A DNA stretch of 64,000 nt from an uncultured Faecalibacterium sp. (GTDB lineage Bacteria > Bacillota > Clostridia > Oscillospirales > Ruminococcaceae), in contig CAKTBG010000006.1 in assembly GCA_934533135.1 (NCBI GenBank), forward strand, positions 18,639 through 82,638. Direction: 5' to 3'. Positions 14,501-22,238 of the stretch are shown one piece after another. The notes under the pieces are model-generated. The model was not told where the DNA came from. It worked only from the letters and a program-made list of their open reading frames with translations, and did not search any database. The position numbers were made by a program, and so were the translations under genes. Numbering within the stretch: position 1 is the first letter of the stretch; the number at the start of each line of letters is the position of its first letter.

Positions 14501-15037
14501 TCACGTTTCCTCCCGTTCGCTGTCCACATCGTCGTCCAGAAGCCCGGGGATGGGGGTGACGAGGAGATACCCCTCCGGCGGATTCCGCTCTTTCAGGAAG
14601 GCGTCCACACCCGGGAACATATATTCTTTTCCGTTCGGAGCCTTGACGGTGTAGATGTCCTGCGCACCGGGGTGATCCACGCTGGTCACCACGCCGTAGA
14701 CCTTGCCGGTATCCGCATCCCGCACCTCACAGCCAATGAGGTCGGCGACGTACCAGCGGCCCTCGGGCAGGGTGGCATCGTTCCGGTCGAAATAAAACAC
14801 CTGCCCCCGCAGGGCGTGGGCGGCGTCCATATCGTCCACGCCCTCGAGCTTGAGCAGAGCCATCTGCCCCTGCGGACGGATGGACTCGATGTTGTAGGCT
14901 TTTCCGCCCTTGATCGAAGGGTAGAGACGGCCGGCCTTTTTCAAAAACTCCACGCCATCGCACCACAGTTCCAGTTTCAGCTCGCCCCTCACCCCGTGGG
15001 TGGTCACGGCTTTGCCCGCCTCAAGATATTGCTGCAT
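14501..15037 (-). CDS. rimM: Ribosome maturation factor RimM
   Basis: A 178-residue 30S maturation factor. The N-terminal RimM domain begins EAGKAVTTHGVRGELKLELW and the PRC-barrel domain contains GRWYVADLIGCEVRDADTGKVYG. It binds S19 and helps process 16S rRNA. Standard position upstream of trmD, 3 bases away. A repeat cluster and a terminator-like hairpin separate it from khpA. Confidence 0.96.
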   Translation of the reverse strand: MQQYLEAGKAVTTHGVRGELKLELWCDGVEFLKKAGRLYPSIKGGKAYNIESIRPQGQMALLKLEGVDDMDAAHALRGQVFYFDRNDATLPEGRWYVADLIGCEVRDADTGKVYGVVTSVDHPGAQDIYTVKAPNGKEYMFPGVDAFLKERNPPEGYLLVTPIPGLLDDDVDSEREET

Positions 15038-15065
15038 AGTTTTACTCCTAATCTCGTAGCATCCT

Positions 15066-15216
15066 CGCCCTCTCCGTCAGTGCTTCGCACTGCCACCCTG
15101 TCCTCCCTCTGTCGCTTGCGCGACATCTCCCTCCGGCCGGAGGGAGTCTTTCAAAGTGAGAGGCAGGTCTTGGCTCTCCCTTTGGGAGAGCTGTCTGCGA
15201 AGCAGACTGAGAGGGC
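15066..15216. repeat. Palindromic intergenic repeat R3
   Basis: Hairpin modules GCTTCGC, GTCGCTTGCGCGAC, CTCCCTCCGGCCGGAGGGAG, CTCTCCCTTTGGGAGAG and GTCTGCGAAGCAGAC, bounded by CCCTCTCCGTCA and TGAGAGGGC. It lies inside an operon, between khpA and rimM. Confidence 0.8.
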
Positions 15217-15234
15217 AAACTGCCTAAAAATAAG

Positions 15235-15263
15235 AAAAAGCCCTCTGCCGGAAGGCAAAGGGC
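15235..15263 (-). terminator. Intra-operon terminator between khpA and rimM
   Basis: GCCCTTTGCC pairs with GGCAGAGGGC (4-base loop) followed by TTTTT on the minus strand. It probably lowers expression of rimM-trmD relative to ffh-rpsP-khpA. Confidence 0.75.
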
Positions 15264-15274
15264 CAGTAGGGTGC

Positions 15275-15508
15275 TCAGTCGATCTCAACAAGGACCTTTT
15301 CATCGACCCGCACAGCAGCCGCGCGCATCACCACACGAATGGCTTTTGCGATCCGGCCCTGCTTGCCGATGACACGGCCCATATCTCCCTCTGCCACGCT
15401 CAGGTGGTAGACGATGGTGCCGTCCTCGCGGGGGGCGTCCACCGTCACTTTGACGGCTTCCTTATCCTCAACGAGGCCGCGGGCAACTGCCAGCAACAGC
15501 TCCTGCAT
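15275..15508 (-). CDS. khpA: KH-domain RNA-binding protein KhpA
   Basis: A 77-residue single KH-domain protein with the GxxG loop in VIGKQGRIAKAIR. In Firmicutes it works with KhpB as a global small-RNA and cell-division-linked RNA chaperone. Conserved position directly after rpsP (17-base gap). AGGAGG precedes the ATG. Confidence 0.92.
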   Translation of the reverse strand: MQELLLAVARGLVEDKEAVKVTVDAPREDGTIVYHLSVAEGDMGRVIGKQGRIAKAIRVVMRAAAVRVDEKVLVEID

Positions 15509-15524
15509 GAGTCAGCCCTCCTAC

Positions 15525-15767
15525 TTACAGAACGTTGGACTTCTTCAGCAGAACGCGGACGGTATCGGTGGGCTGTGCGCCGTTAGCGATCCACTGCTTT
15601 GCCTTCTCAGCGTCGATCTTCACGACAGAGGGCTCCTGATTGGGATCATAAGTGCCGATCTCCTCGATGAAACGGCCATCGCGGGGGAAACGGCTGTCAG
15701 CGACAACCACACGATAGAAGGGAGCCTTCTTAGCACCAACGCGGCGCAGACGAATCTTAACTGCCAT
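15525..15767 (-). CDS. rpsP: 30S ribosomal protein S16
   Basis: An 80-residue ribosomal protein with the family start [20 protein letters not shown] and the conserved [22 protein letters not shown]. Same operon order as in other Firmicutes (ffh-rpsP-khpA-rimM-trmD). GGAGG precedes the ATG. Confidence 0.97.
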   Translation of the reverse strand: MAVKIRLRRVGAKKAPFYRVVVADSRFPRDGRFIEEIGTYDPNQEPSVVKIDAEKAKQWIANGAQPTDTVRVLLKKSNVL

Positions 15768-15863
15768 AATAAATATCCTCCAACTGTTTTGATGCCCTGT
15801 GGTACAGGGCGGTTTTATTTATCTGTACAAACCCGGCTTTGGGGTCTTATACCAACTTGAGAT

Positions 15864-15915
15864 CAACCTCTCCGTCATTGCTTCGCAATGCCACCTCTCC
15901 TAATAGGCGAGGCTT
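15864..15915. repeat. Palindromic intergenic repeat R4
   Basis: CAACCTCTCCGTCATTGC, CTTCGCAATG, then CTCCTAATAGGCGAG. A short member of the family between rpsP and ffh. Confidence 0.75.
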
Positions 15916-15928
15916 GTTCGGAGATTTC

Positions 15929-17284
15929 TTATTTTAAGCCGCGGAAGGCATTGGGGTTGCCCATCATGCCGCTCAGCCGCCGTGCGAACCCCTTGGGGCT
16001 CTTTTTGAACTGCTTCATCATCTTCTGCATCATCTCAAACTGCTTGAGCAGCTTGTTGACGTCCTCGACCCGGGTGCCGCTGCCCGCCGCGATGCGGCGT
16101 TTGCGCTTGGGGTTGATGATGGAGGGCTTTTCGCGCTCTTCTTTGGTCATCGAGTAGATCATGGCCTCGATCCGGTCGAACGCCTTCTCGTCGAACTGGC
16201 TTGCGTCGATGCCCGCGCCGCCCGGCAGCATGGAGAGCATGGCTCCCGCACCGCCCATCTTGCGGATCTGGGCAAACTGATCAAGCATATCGTTCATGTC
16301 GAACTTGTTCTCGAGCATCCGCTTGGCGGTCTCTTCGGCCGCCTTCTCATCGGCGGCGTCCTGCGCACGTTCGATCAGGCTGAGCACATCGCCCATGCCG
16401 AGGATCCGGCTTGCCATCCGGGAGGGGTGGAACACCTCGAGGTCGTCCAGCTTCTCGCCGGTGCCCTGAAACTTGATGGGCTTTCCGGTGACGGACAGAA
16501 CCGACAGGGCTGCACCGCCGCGGGTGTCGCCGTCGGTCTTGGTGAGGATGATGCCGTCGATCCCGACCGTCTCATTGAAGGTCTTGGCAACGTTGACTGC
16601 ATCCTGACCTGCCATGGCGTCCACGACCAGCAGCGTCTCGTCCACGGGAACGGCTTCCTTGATCTGAACCAGCTCCTGCATCAGCACTTCGTCGATCTGC
16701 AGACGGCCGGCGGTATCGAGGATCACGATGTCATTGCCGTAGTCCTTGGCGTGTGCCAGAGCCTTCTTCGCAATGACGGGCGGCTTCTCCCCTGCCAGCG
16801 TAAAGACCGGCGCACCGGCCTGCTTGCCGACGACCTGCAGCTGATCGATCGCGGCCGGGCGATAGATATCGCAGGCCACCAGCATGGGGCGGCGGCCCTG
16901 CTTGATGAAGTACTTTGCAAGCTTGGCCGCGTGGGTGGTTTTGCCGTTGCCCTGCAAGCCGCAGAGCATGATGATGGTCTGCCCCTTGTTCTTCACGATC
17001 AGGCGGGGGGCTTCCTCGCCGCCCATCAGGGCGACCAGCTCCTCGTTGACGATCTTGACGACCTGCTGGGCCGGGGTCAGGCTTTCCATGACTTCCTGCC
17101 CCATGGCGCGCTCGGAGACCTTGGCGCAGAATTCCTTTGCCACCTTGTAGTTGACATCGGCTTCCAGCAACGCCATCCGGACTTCGCGCATTGCCGCCTT
17201 GATATCGGCCTCGGTCAGTTTGCCGTGGCCGCGCAGCTTCTTGAACACACCGGCAAGGCGGTCGGTCAAAGATTCAAATGCCAT
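15929..17284 (-). CDS. ffh: Signal recognition particle protein Ffh
   Basis: GTPase that binds signal sequences together with 4.5S RNA and delivers ribosomes to the membrane. 451 residues: N-domain, G-domain with GLQGNGKTTHAAKLA (P-loop), DTAGRL, TKTDGD and a GTG(EKLDDLEVF) closing motif, then a methionine-rich M-domain (residues about 300-430, including FEMMQKMMKQFKKSPKG). Preceded by ylxM in the same operon. Confidence 0.97.
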   Translation of the reverse strand: MAFESLTDRLAGVFKKLRGHGKLTEADIKAAMREVRMALLEADVNYKVAKEFCAKVSERAMGQEVMESLTPAQQVVKIVNEELVALMGGEEAPRLIVKNKGQTIIMLCGLQGNGKTTHAAKLAKYFIKQGRRPMLVACDIYRPAAIDQLQVVGKQAGAPVFTLAGEKPPVIAKKALAHAKDYGNDIVILDTAGRLQIDEVLMQELVQIKEAVPVDETLLVVDAMAGQDAVNVAKTFNETVGIDGIILTKTDGDTRGGAALSVLSVTGKPIKFQGTGEKLDDLEVFHPSRMASRILGMGDVLSLIERAQDAADEKAAEETAKRMLENKFDMNDMLDQFAQIRKMGGAGAMLSMLPGGAGIDASQFDEKAFDRIEAMIYSMTKEEREKPSIINPKRKRRIAAGSGTRVEDVNKLLKQFEMMQKMMKQFKKSPKGFARRLSGMMGNPNAFRGLK

Positions 17285-17312
17285 TGTTCGGTGCTCCTCT
17301 CAAAATTTTTGT

Positions 17313-17696
17313 TCAGCTCTCGTTCACTTCGTCGATGGAGCGGATGGTCTCCAGCATCCGGGTCAGCGTCGCCGCGTACTCGGTGGTGGTGAGGTTGGCG
17401 TAAGGGCCGGTACACTCAAACCGTGCGTCGATGACCATCTGTTCCAGTTCTTCCAGCTTGGCCTGCACCCGGCGGTACCGGGCCGCAAAGCCGACTTTCG
17501 CCTCCAGCTCCTTCAGAGTGGTCTCGCCATGCTTGATGGCGTCTCGTGCGCCCTGCCGGGTGATGCCGAAGTTTTCTCCGATCTCGCTGAGGGAGAGGTC
17601 ATCGTTGTAATACTGGCGCAGCATTTCCCGCTGTTTTTCGGTCAACACCTCGCCGTAAAAATCGAGCAGATAGCCCATTTCCAAATCTTTTGCCAC
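17313..17696 (-). CDS. ylxM: YlxM-family SRP-associated helix-turn-helix protein
   Basis: A 127-residue sigma-factor-like helix-turn-helix protein that in other Firmicutes binds the SRP and affects Ffh activity. The core LTEKQREMLRQYYNDDLSLSEI and FGITRQGARDAIKHGE is typical. The open frame extends further upstream, but GTG at 17696 is chosen because GGAGGT lies 7 bases before it and the resulting length fits the family. An ATG at 17678 is the alternative. First gene of the ffh operon, with a consensus promoter upstream. Confidence 0.88.
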   Translation of the reverse strand: MAKDLEMGYLLDFYGEVLTEKQREMLRQYYNDDLSLSEIGENFGITRQGARDAIKHGETTLKELEAKVGFAARYRRVQAKLEELEQMVIDARFECTGPYANLTTTEYAATLTRMLETIRSIDEVNES

Positions 17697-17712
17697 CGCT
17701 CTGACCTCCGGT

Positions 17713-17738
17713 TTTGTAAAGGTTTTTTGCTTTACAAA
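17713..17738 (-). promoter_or_regulatory. Palindrome over the start of the ylxM-ffh transcript
   Basis: TTTGTAAAG and CTTTACAAA are perfect 9-bp arms around an 8-base spacer, beginning 4 bp downstream of the -10 and ending about 10 bases before the GGAGGT site. It could be an operator or a 5' stabilising hairpin. Confidence 0.5.
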
Positions 17739-17741
17739 GGG

Positions 17742-17770
17742 AGTATAGCAGAACGCCCCGCCCTTGTCAA
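17742..17770 (-). promoter_or_regulatory. Consensus promoter of the ylxM-ffh-rpsP operon
   Basis: On the minus strand TTGACA (17765-17770), 17-bp spacer, TATACT (17742-17747). Confidence 0.85.
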
Positions 17771-17834
17771 GCATTTTTTGCATCACTCTGCCGAATTTTT
17801 GCCCAAAATTTCTCCTTTTTCGCCAAAGCCCTTC

Positions 17835-17863
17835 TTGACGATGGGCGCAGATTGCGATACGAT
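17835..17863 (+). promoter_or_regulatory. Promoter of the cysteine-synthase-like gene
   Basis: TTGACG (17835-17840), 17-bp spacer, TACGAT (17858-17863); divergent from the ylxM promoter. Confidence 0.55.
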
Positions 17864-17889
17864 TATAAAAAACTGTCAGGAGGTATTCT

Positions 17890-18795
17890 GTGCCCATCTA
17901 CCCCAATTTTTATCAGACGCTCCTGCCCTGCCCCATCGTGGAGCTGCGGGGCTACCTTGCGGACTGCGGCCTGCGGGGGCGGCTGTATGCCTATCTGGAT
18001 TTCGGCGGCCCCACCGGGACCTCCCGGGATTCCCTTGCGGAGGGAATGCTGGCTCTGGCCGCGGAGCGCGGCGGCCTGCTGCCCGGTCAGCCCATCATCG
18101 AGGCCTCGTCGGGTGCCTTTGCTTCCGCGCTGACCCTCGCCAGCCTGACCGCCGGGCACCCGGTGGTGCTGGTGATGCCGGAAGACGCCCCTGCCCTGCG
18201 GCAGGAGAACCTGCTCCGGATGGGAGCCAAGATCCTGCACTCCCCCGCCCGGGCCGGGCTCGCCGGGGCGCGGGCAGCAGCCGAAAAGACCGCCGCCGAA
18301 AAGGGCTGGTACTATATGAACTGGCTGGCCAACGACGACAACCCCGAATATCACCGCCGGGTCACGGGGCCTGCCATCGTCAAGGCCATTGCCCGGGAGA
18401 ACGCCAGCCTTGTGGACGCCATCACCATCGGTGTGGGCAGCGGCGGCACCATCACCGGCGTGGGCGAGACCATCAAGGCATGGACCAACGACGTCCGGAT
18501 CGTGGCTGTGGAGCCTTACGAGAGCCAGCCGCTGGCAGGCGGCTTTGTCGGCAACCACGGCATCCCGGAGATCGGCTTCGGCTTTGTTCCCAAAAACTTC
18601 AACGCCTATGTGGTGGACAATGTGGCCGCCGTCTCCACCACCGATGCGAACCGCACCGCCCAGCGGGTGCTCCGCACCGACGCCATCCCCGCTTCACCCA
18701 GTGCAGGCGCAGCCCTCCATGCCGCCGCCCAGCTCCTTGCCAACGGCACCAGCCGATCGGTGCTGGCGGTTTTCAGTGGAAGAACGATGATTTAA
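17890..18795 (+). CDS. Cysteine synthase-like protein lacking the PLP lysine
   Basis: A 301-residue fold-type II PLP-enzyme relative that aligns along its length with CysK/CBS proteins. The glycine loop that holds the PLP phosphate is kept (GVGSGGTITGVG, near residue 176). The PLP lysine, found in NPxxSxKDR-type motifs, is replaced by arginine here (GGPTGTSRDSL, about residues 39-49). The substrate loop SGNTG is altered to SSGAFA. It therefore cannot form the normal internal aldimine and may be a regulatory or binding pseudoenzyme. GTG start with AGGAGG upstream. Single gene with its own promoter. Confidence 0.8.
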   Translation: MPIYPNFYQTLLPCPIVELRGYLADCGLRGRLYAYLDFGGPTGTSRDSLAEGMLALAAERGGLLPGQPIIEASSGAFASALTLASLTAGHPVVLVMPEDAPALRQENLLRMGAKILHSPARAGLAGARAAAEKTAAEKGWYYMNWLANDDNPEYHRRVTGPAIVKAIARENASLVDAITIGVGSGGTITGVGETIKAWTNDVRIVAVEPYESQPLAGGFVGNHGIPEIGFGFVPKNFNAYVVDNVAAVSTTDANRTAQRVLRTDAIPASPSAGAALHAAAQLLANGTSRSVLAVFSGRTMI

Positions 18796-18803
18796 AGGCG
18801 GCT

Positions 18804-18955
18804 TGCCCTCTCAGTCACCTGCGGTGACAGCTCCCCCAAAGGGGGAGCCAAGACTTGCCTCTCACTCTGGGAGAGGTGGCATTGCGAAGCAATGACGGAG
18901 AGGGCAAAGCCGTTTATCTGAGAGGGCAAAGCCGTCTGCCTGAGAGGGCAAGCCA
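18804..18955. repeat. Palindromic intergenic repeat R5
   Basis: CCCTCTCAGTCACCTGCGGTGAC, CTCCCCCAAAGGGGGAG, CTCTCACTCTGGGAGAG and GCATTGCGAAGCAATG, ending in three direct copies of GAGAGGGCAA. Other members of the family end in a single copy. Confidence 0.8.
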
Positions 18956-18980
18956 ACTAACAAAGAAAGAAGTAAATCTT

Positions 18981-20309
18981 ATGACCAAAGACATGACGAC
19001 CGGCTCCATCACACCGCTGCTGGTCAATTTTACGATCCCACTTGTGCTGGGCAATCTGTTCCAGCTGACCTACAACGCCGCCGACAGCATCATCGTCGGC
19101 AAATTCGTCGGCGAGGACGCGCTGGCCGCGGTCGGCACCTCCAATCCGCTGATGACGCTGGCGATCCTCTTCATCAACGGAATGTGTCTGGGCGCAGGCA
19201 TCCTCGTCAGCACGGCCTTCGGTGCCGGTGACCGGGATCTCGTCGAGCGTCAGGTCTCCACCACCGCCATCGCGGGCACGGTGTTCTCGCTGGCCTTCTC
19301 CCTCCTCTGCATCCTGCTGGCCGACCCCCTGCTCTGCCTGCTTCAGGTTCCAGCAGAGATCCTCCCCATTGCCGTCAATTATCTCCGCATCGTGTTTGCG
19401 GGGCTGATCTTCACCTTTTTCTACAACTTCCTCGCCGCCACCATGCGGGCACTGGGCGACAGCAAGAGCGCGCTCTACTTCCTGATGGTGAGTTCGGTCT
19501 TGAACATCGGCGGCGATCTTTTCTTTGTCCGGGCACTGGGCTGGGGCTCCGAGGGCTGTGCCCTTTCCACCGTTCTCAGCGAGGCTCTTTGCTGCGTGCT
19601 CTGCATCGTCTACATCCGTTTTAAGGTTCCGATCCTGCAGCTGGGCCGCCGCTGGTTGATCTTCGACGGTTCGCTCCTGCGCAAAACGGTCAGCTACGGC
19701 TGGGCCAGCGCAATGCAGCAGGCGACCGTCCAGCTGGGCAAGATCGCTGTGCAGGCCATCGTCAACACCATGGGCGTCAACGCCATGGCCGCCTTCACCG
19801 CCTCCAGCCGGATCGACGATTTTGCGTACACCCCTCAGCAGAACATCGGCCACGCCATGACCACCCTGATGGCGCAGAACGAAGGGGCAGGCAAAAAGGA
19901 TCGGGTGCGGCGGGGCTTTTTCTGCGGCCTCAAGATCGAGCTGGTCTACGCCGTGATCGTCACCGCCCTCTGTTTCTTCGGAGCCGAGCCCATCATCCGG
20001 ATGTTCGCCGACGAGCCGGAAGTGGTGGAGCTGGGAATGCGTTTTCTCAAACTGGTATCCCTGTTCTACCTGATGCCGGCCCTTACCAACGGCATTCAGG
20101 GCGGTTTCCGGGGACTCGGCGACCTCAAGATCACCCTGAATAGCAGTATGCTCAACATGGCCGGCCGCGTGGCCGCCGCTGCCCTCTTCGTTCTCATCCT
20201 CAAAATGGACATCGAGGCTCTGCCTTACAGCTACGCCGTCGGCTGGATCCTCATGATGATCTATGAGATCCCGGTGATGGTGAAGTATCTGAAAAACGGC
20301 AAGATTTAA
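18981..20309 (+). CDS. MATE-family multidrug/cation antiporter
   Basis: A 442-residue inner-membrane protein with about 12 membrane segments in two MatE halves. The family start GSITPLLVNFTIPLVLGNLFQ and the repeated internal GALGDSK/GLGDLK elements (MRALGDSKSALYF, FRGLGDLKITLN) are present. It exports drugs or metabolites using a Na+ or H+ gradient. ATG at 18981 is chosen because the family sequence starts there; the upstream part of the frame is repeat DNA. Bounded by a repeat and a terminator, so monocistronic. Confidence 0.9.
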   Translation: MTKDMTTGSITPLLVNFTIPLVLGNLFQLTYNAADSIIVGKFVGEDALAAVGTSNPLMTLAILFINGMCLGAGILVSTAFGAGDRDLVERQVSTTAIAGTVFSLAFSLLCILLADPLLCLLQVPAEILPIAVNYLRIVFAGLIFTFFYNFLAATMRALGDSKSALYFLMVSSVLNIGGDLFFVRALGWGSEGCALSTVLSEALCCVLCIVYIRFKVPILQLGRRWLIFDGSLLRKTVSYGWASAMQQATVQLGKIAVQAIVNTMGVNAMAAFTASSRIDDFAYTPQQNIGHAMTTLMAQNEGAGKKDRVRRGFFCGLKIELVYAVIVTALCFFGAEPIIRMFADEPEVVELGMRFLKLVSLFYLMPALTNGIQGGFRGLGDLKITLNSSMLNMAGRVAAAALFVLILKMDIEALPYSYAVGWILMMIYEIPVMVKYLKNGKI

Positions 20310-20331
20310 AAAAGCACAGGATCGCATACAA

Positions 20332-20371
20332 AAAGAGGCTGTCCGCCGGTTTCCCGGGGAACAGCCTCTTT
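20332..20371. terminator. Bidirectional terminator between the MATE gene and prs
   Basis: AAAGAGGCTGT (20332-20342) with ACAGCCTCTTT (20361-20371), A-rich on the left and T-rich on the right. Confidence 0.85.
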
Positions 20372-20387
20372 GTTGTTTTGATCCAGC

Positions 20388-21524
20388 TTAGCGGTTTGCC
20401 AGCAGAGCCTCGATCTTCTTGATGGGGTCGATGATGCTGGAAACGGACATATCGTGGTTCAGAGCCACCACAAAGTATGCAGCATACTTGGAGACGTCCA
20501 CGTCCACATACCAGTCGCGGGTCAGCAGCTCGGGCAGACGGTAGGTCAGGTTGGTGCCCACAACATAGTCCAGCTTGCCGGCAGCAACGGCAGCGTCAAA
20601 CTTGTCCAGACCGCTGGTGAAGAGCGGGAAGGTCGCGTTGGCGATGATCCGCTTTGCGCCGCGCTCCTTCAGGTTGGTGGCAACTTCCAGCATACTCTCA
20701 CCGGAGGCAATGATGTCGTCGGCGATGAAGACGGTCTTGCCCTCCACGGAGTCGCCCAGATACTCATGTGCGACGATGGGGTTGCGGCCATTGACCACGC
20801 GGGTGTAATCCCGACGCTTATAGAACATACCGAGGTTGCAGCCCAGCACGCTGGAGAAGTACATATTGCGGTTCATGGCACCCTCGTCCGGGCTGACCAC
20901 GATGAACTTGTCCTTATCGAAGGAGATCTCGGGGTTCTTGTGCAGCAGGCTCTTGAGCACCTGATAGGTCGGCATTGCATTGTCGAAGCTCATCAGAGGC
21001 ACTGCGTTCACCACACGGGGATCGTGTGCATCAAAGGTGATGATGTTGCGCACGCCCATGCTCTGCAGCTCCTGCAGAGCCACCGCGCAGTCGAGGCTCT
21101 CGCGCACCACGCGGCGGTGCTGGCGGCCACCGTACAGGCTGGGCATGATGACCGACACGCGGTGTGCCTTGCCTGCCACAGCCTGAATGATGCGCTTCAG
21201 GTTGGCGAAGTGATCGTCGGGGGACATATGGTTGACATAATTGAACAGCTTGTAGGTCACGCTGTAATTGCCGGGATCGACCACGATGAAAATATCGTCG
21301 CCGCGCACCGACTCCTGCACCAGACCCTTGGCATCGCCGCTCTGGAAGCGGGGGCACTCGCCCGGGATGATAAAGGTCTTCTCGTTCAGACCCGCATCCG
21401 TAGCCCAGCGCACCAGATGCTTGTCGATCAGGTTGGTCAGTTCCTCAGCACCCGGGCAGGCGATGAGGCGCAGGTCAGCGACCTGATTCTGCAGAAAACA
21501 ATCCTTGGGATTAATATCAGCCAT
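20388..21524 (-). CDS. prs: Ribose-phosphate pyrophosphokinase
   Basis: Makes PRPP from ribose 5-phosphate and ATP for nucleotide, His and Trp synthesis. 378 residues, longer than the usual about 315, with an N-terminal extension and insertions. The flexible-loop and metal motifs (TFDAHDPRV, MPSLYGGRQHRRV) and the PRPP loop (VFIADDIIASGESMLEVA) are present. ATG at 21524 is chosen for the GGAG site 8 bases before it; the upstream in-frame codons have none. The length variant is common in Oscillospiraceae-type genomes, as far as I recall. Confidence 0.93.
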   Translation of the reverse strand: MADINPKDCFLQNQVADLRLIACPGAEELTNLIDKHLVRWATDAGLNEKTFIIPGECPRFQSGDAKGLVQESVRGDDIFIVVDPGNYSVTYKLFNYVNHMSPDDHFANLKRIIQAVAGKAHRVSVIMPSLYGGRQHRRVVRESLDCAVALQELQSMGVRNIITFDAHDPRVVNAVPLMSFDNAMPTYQVLKSLLHKNPEISFDKDKFIVVSPDEGAMNRNMYFSSVLGCNLGMFYKRRDYTRVVNGRNPIVAHEYLGDSVEGKTVFIADDIIASGESMLEVATNLKERGAKRIIANATFPLFTSGLDKFDAAVAAGKLDYVVGTNLTYRLPELLTRDWYVDVDVSKYAAYFVVALNHDMSVSSIIDPIKKIEALLANR

Positions 21525-21718
21525 AATTGCTACTCCTTCATGTTCCGATATCTCAGACGTGGACAGACTTATCCGCCTATATTCTATCACAATTTTACCT
21601 TTTCGACACTAGAAACTTCACCCACGGGGGCATTTTCTGCGCCTTGCACAGCTGTTTTTCCTTTTACGACCGGAGTCTGTGACTTTTTTACAAAAAACAG
21701 GCGGTTTTGCACAAAGGC

Positions 21719-21746
21719 TTGACATTTTCTGGATTTTCCATATAAT
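21719..21746 (+). promoter_or_regulatory. Promoter of the marR-MATE operon
   Basis: TTGACA (21719-21724), 16-bp spacer, TATAAT (21741-21746). Confidence 0.85.
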
Positions 21747-21771
21747 TATCATTTGTAATTACCTTTGATAA
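21746..21771 (+). promoter_or_regulatory. Probable MarR operator
   Basis: 26-bp palindrome: TTATCA, 3 bases, GTAATTAC, 3 bases, TGATAA. It overlaps the last base of the -10 and covers the expected transcription start, so binding would block the promoter. The MarR gene begins 21 bases further on. Confidence 0.7.
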
Positions 21772-21791
21772 CTATTCAGAAAGAGGTTTTT

Positions 21792-22238
21792 ATGACACCT
21801 GAACTCATCAAACGGATGATAGACGCCTGCTATCTCGGCAAACGCGCCCGGGAGCTGCTCCCGCCGCTGCCCGCCGGAGTGCTGCCGTCCTACATCCAAT
21901 GTCTGGACGTCCTGCACAGGCTGGAGCGCAGCGGCCTGCCGGTCAAGATCTCGGACATCAGCGACGCGATGAATCTGCCCCGCCCCGGTGTGACCCGGAC
22001 GGTCAAGGAGATGGAGGCCAAAGGCTACCTGAAAAAGACCACCTCCGAGGCCGACGGGCGGATCACCTATCTGTCCACCACCGAGGCCGGGCAGCGGCTC
22101 TGGGAGAAATACGACGCGCAGTATTTTGCCCGCCTGCTGCCCGATCTGGAAGGCATCCCCGATGCGGACGCCGAAACCATGATCCGCACCATCGAAACCC
22201 TCTATCATGTCCTGTGCGAAAGGAGAAATGACGTTTGA
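21792..22238 (+). CDS. MarR-family transcriptional regulator
   Basis: A 148-residue winged-helix repressor: dimerisation helices at both ends, recognition region DISDAMNLPRPGVTRTVKEMEAKGYLKK, and wing SEADGRITYLSTTEAG. ATG at 21792 has AGAGG upstream. Its stop codon overlaps the TTG start of the following MATE pump, and a palindrome lies on its promoter, so it probably represses its own operon and responds to a substrate of the pump. Confidence 0.92.
   Translation: MTPELIKRMIDACYLGKRARELLPPLPAGVLPSYIQCLDVLHRLERSGLPVKISDISDAMNLPRPGVTRTVKEMEAKGYLKKTTSEADGRITYLSTTEAGQRLWEKYDAQYFARLLPDLEGIPDADAETMIRTIETLYHVLCERRNDV

Noticed and set aside
17697-17897. Longer ylxM start at 17897
   Set aside because: This would run through the consensus promoter and palindrome of the operon and over the divergent gene start; the GTG at 17696 has a strong GGAGGT site.
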